The position numbers were made by a program, and so were the translations under genes. Below, piece by piece: positions 58,986 to 64,000 of a stretch of DNA of 64,000 nucleotides. The notes under the pieces are model-generated. The model searched no databases, had not been told where the DNA came from, and worked only from the letters and a program-made list of their open reading frames with translations. The stretch is from Acidobacteriota bacterium (GTDB taxonomy: Bacteria; Acidobacteriota; Blastocatellia; Pyrinomonadales; Pyrinomonadaceae). Location of the stretch: positions 248,001 to 312,000 of the forward strand of contig JAEWFC010000023.1 in NCBI GenBank assembly GCA_023389035.1, read 5' to 3'. The stretch's first letter is position 1; every line of letters begins with the position of its first letter.

Positions 58986-60023
58986 ATGAAAAAGAACAAT
59001 CTCTTCCCTTTACTTTTCGCGATCGCGATCCTGCTAGCGGTATCGCTCGGATGCCGCTCGCTTAGCGACCGGATAAGAGAAAATCTTGAGCCGGATCCGC
59101 CGCCCGTTGCAGGGGCGGATCCGTCAAACGGAAGTGCTCCTGCTTCCGGAAGCTCTGCCAGCGAGATCGAGAACCTTAGCAAGAAGAGCAATTTATACAT
59201 CTCTAAGTGTGTGAATCAATATTCGAACAGCATTATGCTGAGCTACGGGCGATATCGGTCATGGCTCAAGGACCCGAAAGCCGGACCAACAGGTAAAGAA
59301 CGTCTGGTTTACGGCCTTTACGAAGTGCGTGGCGACGGATCTGACTGCGAAGCCGCGATCACCGAGGCTAATGCTTCCGAACCCGATATGCCTGAGGTCG
59401 AACAGGCGGCCGACAAGTATCTGCCCGCCTTGAAAGAGGCCGCTGCTCAGGTAAGATCGATCTACGCTTATTACGACCAAGAGGATTACAAGGATGACGG
59501 TTTTGAAAAGGGCCGCGCTGCTCATCCATCGCTGATCGCTGCCTTTGAGGCGTTTGAAACGGCGAATAGAGAGTTTACCGCTGAGGTCGATTCGCTCGAG
59601 GATGCGGTCGCGGAACAGCGGCTAGAGGAATATCGAAACGATCCGTCGAAGAAATTCGCGTTCACCGTTACGGATTTCAATATCAAGGCGAAGAAAGCGA
59701 TGAACTACATTTCGCGGAGCGAGTATAGTTCCCTATCTGCGGACACGATCCAGTCGCATGCCGAAGAGGTCGAAGCGGCTGCGGCTTTAATGAAGGACGC
59801 GGCGACCGATAAGACCTTTGCGACCAGCTACTTTTCAGCAGCTGACAATTTCGTAAAGGCGACGAAAGACCTAATGCGGCGGGTACGCGATAAAAAGCCT
59901 TTCAATTCGACCGAACGCGGTTGGCTAGGCACGCCCGCCGGATGGATGGTCGAAGGGTCACCCGACAAAGTTGTTCATGAATATAATTCGTTAGTGCGTT
60001 CGCGGAGTTTTCTAAGATACTAG
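58986..60023 (+). CDS. DUF3829-like lipoprotein
   Basis: A 345-residue protein with a lipoprotein signal (MKKNNLFPLLFAIAILLAVSLGC; lipobox AVSLGC) and a Pro/Ser/Gly-rich linker. The rest is helical with a DUF3829/YiiG-like pattern (KYLPALKEAAAQVRSIYAYYDQEDYKDDGFEKGRAAHPSLIAAFEAFETANREF, and FVKATKDLMRRVR). Function unknown; the periplasmic face of a membrane is expected. A tRNA-Ser gene begins 22 nt after its stop. Confidence 0.85.
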   Translation: MKKNNLFPLLFAIAILLAVSLGCRSLSDRIRENLEPDPPPVAGADPSNGSAPASGSSASEIENLSKKSNLYISKCVNQYSNSIMLSYGRYRSWLKDPKAGPTGKERLVYGLYEVRGDGSDCEAAITEANASEPDMPEVEQAADKYLPALKEAAAQVRSIYAYYDQEDYKDDGFEKGRAAHPSLIAAFEAFETANREFTAEVDSLEDAVAEQRLEEYRNDPSKKFAFTVTDFNIKAKKAMNYISRSEYSSLSADTIQSHAEEVEAAAALMKDAATDKTFATSYFSAADNFVKATKDLMRRVRDKKPFNSTERGWLGTPAGWMVEGSPDKVVHEYNSLVRSRSFLRY

Positions 60024-60045
60024 TTTTTGGTAAATTAGGACTCAA

Positions 60046-60136
60046 GGAAAGGTGCAAGAGTGGTTGAATTGGCAGCATTGGAAATGCTGTGAACCTCAAA
60101 AGGGTTCCGTGGGTTCGAATCCCACCCTTTCCGCCA
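60046..60136 (+). tRNA. tRNA-Ser (GGA)
   Basis: A class II tRNA of 91 nt with acceptor GGAAAGG/CCTTTCC, discriminator G and encoded CCA. The anticodon stem-loop CAGCA-TTGGAAA-TGCTG gives anticodon GGA (60080-60082), reading UCC and UCU. The T arm is identical to that of the CGA tRNA (GTGGGTTCGAATCCCAC). Confidence 0.93.
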
Positions 60137-60146
60137 GATAATGACA

Positions 60147-60178
60147 AAAGATCCCGGCTGCATTCGGCCGGGATCTTT
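60147..60178 (+). terminator. Terminator after tRNA-Ser(GGA)
   Basis: A 12-bp perfect stem (AAAGATCCCGGC, 60147-60158, with GCCGGGATCTTT, 60167-60178) with a T-rich flank (CATTTCATC). Confidence 0.75.
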
Positions 60179-60281
60179 CATTTCATCACTCTACAATTCT
60201 TCACCTGCCAGTCGGAGAGGTAGCCTATAGTTCGACCGTTCACAGAAAAAAATCTAGCATCGCAAAAAAGCAGCCTGCAAA

Positions 60282-60656
60282 ATGATTAAATCACTTACTG
60301 CGATCTTCACCATCGTTGTTCTGCTAACGGCCACACTGACCGGGCAGACACTTTCAAAGCCGAGCGAGAAGCCGGATATTAAGGCCGTCCTTGCTAATGA
60401 AGCTCAAGCGTATAACGCCAAAGCCTCGCAATTTGATCCTGCAACAGCCGACGCGATCTATAACCGACAGCAAGCAAAGAAAGGTTGGTCAACGAAGGAT
60501 AAGGTGATCCTCGCCGCAGTCATCGTCGGTGTCGCAGCACTGGTATTTGTATTGGTGAAATATGGGAAGGAGTGTCTGAGAAGCTACCCGGCGGGCTGTA
60601 CACCCGGCGTGGATGAATTTTGCACCTGCGAAGAGTACGAACGACGAAATCCCTAA
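60282..60656 (+). CDS. Small exported protein with one transmembrane helix
   Basis: A 124-residue protein of unknown family. It has a signal-like N-terminus (MIKSLTAIFTIVVLLTATLTGQ) and a transmembrane helix (VILAAVIVGVAALVFVLVKY, about residues 76-95). A Cys-rich tail follows (ECLRSYPAGCTPGVDEFCTCEEYERRNP). Four cysteines could form disulfides or bind metal. No Shine-Dalgarno is obvious. About 210 bp without a gene follow, containing an 8-bp inverted repeat (GGCTCCAG, 60669, and CTGGAGCC, 60761). Confidence 0.65.
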   Translation: MIKSLTAIFTIVVLLTATLTGQTLSKPSEKPDIKAVLANEAQAYNAKASQFDPATADAIYNRQQAKKGWSTKDKVILAAVIVGVAALVFVLVKYGKECLRSYPAGCTPGVDEFCTCEEYERRNP

Positions 60657-60868
60657 AGGCGCAGAAAGGCTCCAGACTTAACCGCAACACAGGGTGAAAA
60701 TGCTACCGTTGCTCGATTCCTCGCCTAGCGGAGTTCACACTTCAGCCCTTGTGCGGAGCCTGGAGCCAGACTTTAGGATAAAGGATTCGGGAAAAAGGTT
60801 AAAGCTCAGACAGGTCGAAATCCGTGCAGAGGTTTGCAGACTTGCCTCGGAGGCCGCGGATATCACTG

Positions 60869-61720
60869 CTACTCCTGATCCGTCGTAATATCCTCGACAT
60901 CGTGATCCGTGGCAAGAAACTTACCCTCCGTAAGTTCCACCATCAACCCTTCTTCTCTTCTGTCGCCCGCGTCAAGTGGGCGGCCGCTCCACACGCGAAC
61001 TCTCTTGCCATCGATGTCGACAAATGCACCGGGATACGGGTGCGTCGTGCCGCGTACCAGCCGATCGACGGTTTCGACCGAGAGATCTGCGGTTATCCTG
61101 CCATCTTCGGGTTTTCGGCCTGGCCATACCGTGGCTTGCGAATGATCTTGGGGTTGCAGATGTACACGGCCGGCTGCAAGATCGGGCCAGACGTTCTTGA
61201 TGATGGTCCGATGTGCCTCGTTGACCCGTTCATAGAGCGTCGTCGCGGTCTCATCATCGGCGATCGGAAGTACCTCTTGGGCTACGATGTCGCCGGTATC
61301 CACGCCTTCGTCCAGTTTGAATAGTGTTACGCCCGTTCGCTTCAGGCCTTTGATTATCGCCCAGGGTATCGGCGCCCGGCCGCGTCCTTCGGGCAGCAAT
61401 GTCGGGTGAATTCCCAGCACCCCGTGTCCCGGCGCCGAAAGCACTTCAGGTCCGGCGATCTGCGACCAGCCGATTATGAAAAGCCAGTCGATGTTGTGGC
61501 CGCGGATAGCGTCGATCGCCGTCTGATCATTTATATGCCGGATCTTGACCAAGTCTATTTCATGCTTTGAGCAGAACTCATCCAAATAGACTCGGCCGGA
61601 TTTATTAACCGCTCGATCGTCGGTCAGCGTGATCGCGAGGTCGAGCTTTCCGCCGACATCGTAAATCGCTTCCATACAGCTAAGGCCTAGTTGAACGCAG
61701 GTTACAAATCCGAATCGCAT
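60869..61720 (-). CDS. Formyltransferase, probably of an amino sugar
   Basis: A 283-residue protein of the Fmt/PurN formyltransferase fold. The C-terminal third resembles the Fmt C-terminal domain (HPYPGAFVDIDGKRVRVWSG). The catalytic region reads GVLGIHPTLLPEGRGRAPIPWAI, with the conserved His, and EGVDTGDI carries the Asp. The usual Asn before I-H is Gly here. Context (sugar transferase and deacetylase genes directly upstream) favours N-formylation of a sugar nucleotide or lipid-linked sugar over methionyl-tRNA. The gap to the upstream gene is 2 nt. Confidence 0.85.
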   Translation of the reverse strand: MRFGFVTCVQLGLSCMEAIYDVGGKLDLAITLTDDRAVNKSGRVYLDEFCSKHEIDLVKIRHINDQTAIDAIRGHNIDWLFIIGWSQIAGPEVLSAPGHGVLGIHPTLLPEGRGRAPIPWAIIKGLKRTGVTLFKLDEGVDTGDIVAQEVLPIADDETATTLYERVNEAHRTIIKNVWPDLAAGRVHLQPQDHSQATVWPGRKPEDGRITADLSVETVDRLVRGTTHPYPGAFVDIDGKRVRVWSGRPLDAGDRREEGLMVELTEGKFLATDHDVEDITTDQE

Positions 61721-61722
61721 GG

Positions 61723-62289
61723 TTAATAAACAGGAGGTTTTCTTGTGAGATAGCCAAAGGTGCGGCCGATGATCTTCAGATCGTTAGCAAGTGAAACGTT
61801 CGCCGCATACTCGCCATCGAATGCGGCCTTTTCAGTTTCGGGCATTCCATCATAGGCATTTACCTGCGCCAGTCCGGTTAAACCGGGTGTGCACGTTAGT
61901 GCCCCGTTGTCTCGACGCATCGAGATCAATTTATCCTGTGCGGCGATCGCCGGCCTCGGCCCCACAATACTCATTTCGCCCCTGAGAATATTCACGAGCT
62001 GCGGCAGTTCGTCGATGTTCGTACGTCGAATGATGCGGCCAATACGTGTGATCGGTATTTCACCGGCCTGGGTCTTCGGGACGTTTGCCGCATTCACAGG
62101 CATGCTTCGAAATTTCAGGAATTCAAATTCCCTTCCGCCTTTCCCTACCCGCTTTTGACGAAAATGTACCGGCCCGCCGTCTTCCAATTTTATAAGCAAT
62201 GCGACAACGAGCATTACCGGTGCGAGCGCAACAAGTGCCGATCCCGCGATAGTGATATCAAGCAGACGTTTAAGCGTGCGGGAATACAT
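61723..62289 (-). CDS. Phosphoglycosyltransferase (sugar transferase, PglC/WcaJ type)
   Basis: A 188-residue monotopic phosphoglycosyltransferase that moves a sugar phosphate onto undecaprenyl phosphate and starts glycan assembly. The N-terminal re-entrant helix is ITIAGSALVALAPVMLVVALLIKLEDGG. Conserved blocks are FRQKRVGKGGREFEFLKFRSM, TNIDELPQLVNILRGEMSIVGPRP (Asp-Glu dyad) and PGLTGLAQV. ATG 62289 overlaps the upstream stop as TGATG; GTG 62292 is an alternative start. It is followed immediately by the formyltransferase gene. Confidence 0.94.
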   Translation of the reverse strand: MYSRTLKRLLDITIAGSALVALAPVMLVVALLIKLEDGGPVHFRQKRVGKGGREFEFLKFRSMPVNAANVPKTQAGEIPITRIGRIIRRTNIDELPQLVNILRGEMSIVGPRPAIAAQDKLISMRRDNGALTCTPGLTGLAQVNAYDGMPETEKAAFDGEYAANVSLANDLKIIGRTFGYLTRKPPVY

Positions 62290-62975
62290 CACGAGTTGCG
62301 GCTGATCGCGTGGAAGGCGGTCTGGAATGCTTCGGCATAAAACATTCCGGCCTGTCCCCCTCGATATGCTGCGTGTCCCTTCATGACCTCAGGGCTTCTC
62401 GGATGTGGGAACGGCCTCATCACTCCTTCGTAGGTTGCCAGTGCTTCGATCTTTTTGTTGAGGTACTCTTCGCCCAACTCAACGAACGCATCCGCTCGGA
62501 AAGTGTCTGTCGCCGGAAACGTCCAGTCGGTCGACGACAGTATCTCCATGAAATAAAGGCCTTTTAATGGGTTAATGCCTTCCCTGCGCTGAAAGAGTCG
62601 AACGGCTGCCTGGCATGCCATTGAGGTATGCCTATGATCGTCATTAATGTCGGAAGGATGATGAGTAAAAACGGTATCGGCACCCGAATCTTCGATCGCC
62701 GATTCAATGAACTGGACAAGCTCGAGATGGGGAACGGTGTTTAACTGAATGTTCGGGAACGACGCGGTGATCGGTGCACCGAGCCCTAAGACTTCCTGGG
62801 CCTGATTAAGGTGTTTCTGGAGATCGACCAGCTCCGGGCGGTGAAGCCGTGCGTCGGCTTCGCCCGACAGTATGCAGCTTCGCACACTTTTACCTGCCGC
62901 AGCGAATTTCGCCGCGGTACCTCCGCAACCCAGAACCTCATCATCCGGGTGCGCCACCACTATGAGTATGGACAT
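62289..62975 (-). CDS. PIG-L family N-deacetylase
   Basis: A 228-residue zinc-dependent deacetylase. AHPDDE (His9, Asp11, Asp12, Glu13) at the start holds the metal ligand and catalytic Asp. HHPSDINDDHRHTS carries the second metal His and a catalytic pair. The family removes acetyl from amino sugars (for example MshB and BshB). Here its neighbours suggest that an acetamido sugar in a glycan pathway is deacetylated and then formylated. ATG 62975 (MSILIVVAHPDDE) is preferred over an upstream start with a hydrophobic extension. Confidence 0.92.
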   Translation of the reverse strand: MSILIVVAHPDDEVLGCGGTAAKFAAAGKSVRSCILSGEADARLHRPELVDLQKHLNQAQEVLGLGAPITASFPNIQLNTVPHLELVQFIESAIEDSGADTVFTHHPSDINDDHRHTSMACQAAVRLFQRREGINPLKGLYFMEILSSTDWTFPATDTFRADAFVELGEEYLNKKIEALATYEGVMRPFPHPRSPEVMKGHAAYRGGQAGMFYAEAFQTAFHAISRNS

Positions 62976-63023
62976 TAGTGGGAATTTTACGATAAGTCGG
63001 TAGCAGAGCAAAACAAACGCAGC

Positions 63024-63124
63024 GATCCACCGCAACCGGAGGCCCAAAAGGAGACGAATGGGCCGGCCAGTGCGGTGGATCTTCGCGGATCGTGAAGCAA
63101 GGCATACCTACTTACCCTGCTTCA
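63024..63124. other. Strong inverted repeats between the deacetylase and glycine-zipper genes
   Basis: An 11-bp perfect inverted repeat (GATCCACCGCA, 63024-63034, and TGCGGTGGATC, 63071-63081) encloses GGCCC/GGGCC, forming a long hairpin. A second, TGAAGCA (63093-63099) with TGCTTCA (63118-63124), follows. Read leftward, neither is followed by a T-run, so these may be regulatory rather than terminators. Confidence 0.45.
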
Positions 63125-63162
63125 TTATTTAAGTTCGCCCGCTGAGTGCGATCGGTTTCGTT

Positions 63163-64000
63163 CTAGCGGATCTTGGTCTCGTACGAGGCTTTGATCTTCA
63201 ACTGCTGGTTCTTATTGAGCCGAATATGCTTGCCGCGCTCGACAACCGCGGCTCCGACGCCAAAAGCAGCTCCCACGCCTGCTCCGACCGCCGCTCCGAC
63301 AGGACCTCCGGCGATCGCACCAATTCCAAGACCGGCACCGGTTGAAGCTCCGATCTTGATGCCATCGTCCTTGTACGTGCTTTTGCCCACGGCTGTGCCT
63401 TCATCGTCGACTAGCTTGATGTTATCGCCTTTGACTGGGAGCACTTCCGTCAATATCGCTCCGAAATTGCTCCATCGACGCTCGTTGAGCACGATACGGT
63501 CGAACGACAGTTCCATCTGCGACCGCCGTTTGATGCGTCCGGGCTTCTGGATGCGATCGATACGGCCCTCGATCTTTGCCCCTGCGATCTCGATGGGAGA
63601 TACGATGGTTGCAGTAAACGCATCGCCGTCGCGGTTGGTCTCCGTGCTTAGCGGTGATTCGAGTTCCAGGATCAGTTCAGTGTCACGAGGGATAATAATG
63701 ATCGCCTCATCGTCATTTATGTAGCTCGCCTGACGCATTACTGCCGTTGTCTGCACGGGCGGCTGCGAAGCTTGAGTCGAAGCTGCGTTATCAACGCTCT
63801 CAGGCTGATATACCGCGGCCGGTTCGGCAGCCGCAGCGGGTTCCGCGGCTGGTTCTGAGCTCGCAACCTGCTCTGCTTCCGTCACTTCGGCATCTGCGGG
63901 CTGCGATATCACAGGTTCTGCCGCGCTATTCTGCGAGATCTCGGTCAATCCGCGGCGCTCGAGCGATGTCGGGACGGTAGATTCGAAAGCGGTCCGTGCA
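63163..64000 (-). CDS. Glycine-zipper protein, partial at the right edge
   Basis: The reading frame is open to the right edge, so the true start is outside the window; a TTG at 63948 is not a convincing start. The visible 278 codons begin with an Ala/Glu/Pro-rich disordered part. A beta domain (IIPRDTELILELESPLSTETNRDGDAFTATIVSPIEIAGAKIEGRIDRIQKPG) follows. Then comes a Gly-rich zipper (GASTGAGLGIGAIAGGPVGAAVGAGVGAAFGVGAAVVERGK) and a basic C-terminus. The beta part resembles TrbI/VirB10-like exported domains in general pattern only. Function unknown; envelope location likely. Confidence 0.75.
   Translation of the reverse strand, partial: ARTAFESTVPTSLERRGLTEISQNSAAEPVISQPADAEVTEAEQVASSEPAAEPAAAAEPAAVYQPESVDNAASTQASQPPVQTTAVMRQASYINDDEAIIIIPRDTELILELESPLSTETNRDGDAFTATIVSPIEIAGAKIEGRIDRIQKPGRIKRRSQMELSFDRIVLNERRWSNFGAILTEVLPVKGDNIKLVDDEGTAVGKSTYKDDGIKIGASTGAGLGIGAIAGGPVGAAVGAGVGAAFGVGAAVVERGKHIRLNKNQQLKIKASYETKIR

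Overview
The window is bacterial chromosomal DNA of moderate GC. It most likely comes from an Acidobacteriota of the class Blastocatellia (Pyrinomonadales-like). That placement is an inference from gene content: several modular exported proteins end in a carboxypeptidase-regulatory-like domain with a TN(T)FGYY core, and one begins with a CSLREA domain. These occur alongside long-form HflX, group III phosphofructokinase, a YpdA-type reductase and DUF2270/DUF4197 genes. No phage, plasmid, CRISPR array or intact insertion sequence was seen.

Layout. 1-3 kb: two leftward genes, a CSLREA/beta-helix surface protein cut by the left edge and an IPT/NHL propeller protein. 3.1-7.2 kb: pilT, then rpsA (six S1 domains plus a long acidic tail) and an HU gene. 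7.3-11.4 kb (leftward): hflX, which appears to start at a rare ATC codon, abutting a 7TM-HD c-di-AMP phosphodiesterase. 11.7-18.3 kb (rightward): ACT-domain malic enzyme, hemolysin III, DUF72, an outer-membrane barrel-like protein, and an overlapping PAS-GGDEF-EAL membrane protein. 18.3-24.3 kb (leftward): a lone HTH_40 protein, a propeller surface protein, YpdA, a small coiled-coil protein, YgfZ and a family 4 uracil-DNA glycosylase. 24.4-27.2 kb (rightward): Mrp, an A-type Fe-S carrier, a structured intergenic region and an NlpC/P60 hydrolase.

27.6-32.9 kb holds the most distinctive accessory locus. It has three exported proteins (a subtilase and two of unknown function), each with its own promoter-like sequence and terminator, and all ending in the same C-terminal module. 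Two of them have long, hairpin-rich 5' leaders.

33-41 kb: a lipid operon (CDP-alcohol phosphatidyltransferase, two small proteins, accC), pfkA-greA, a CtpA-type protease, a family 2 glycosyltransferase overlapping pdxJ, and a lipoprotein. 41.9-50.9 kb: uvrA, an SDR/SRPBCC/zinc-ADH cassette, a YeiH-type exporter, DUF4197 and gpmA. 51-57 kb (leftward): accD-folC, suhB, an M24 peptidase, an esterase and DUF2270. 57.4-60.7 kb: tadA, tRNA-Ser(CGA), aquaporin, a DUF3829-like lipoprotein, tRNA-Ser(GGA) and a small exported protein. 60.9-63 kb (leftward): a deacetylase/phosphoglycosyltransferase/formyltransferase cassette that could build an N-formylated glycan. The right edge cuts a glycine-zipper protein.

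Most genes are core housekeeping. The accessory interest lies in the exported proteins with the shared C-terminal module, their structured leaders, the c-di-GMP pair and the glycan cassette.
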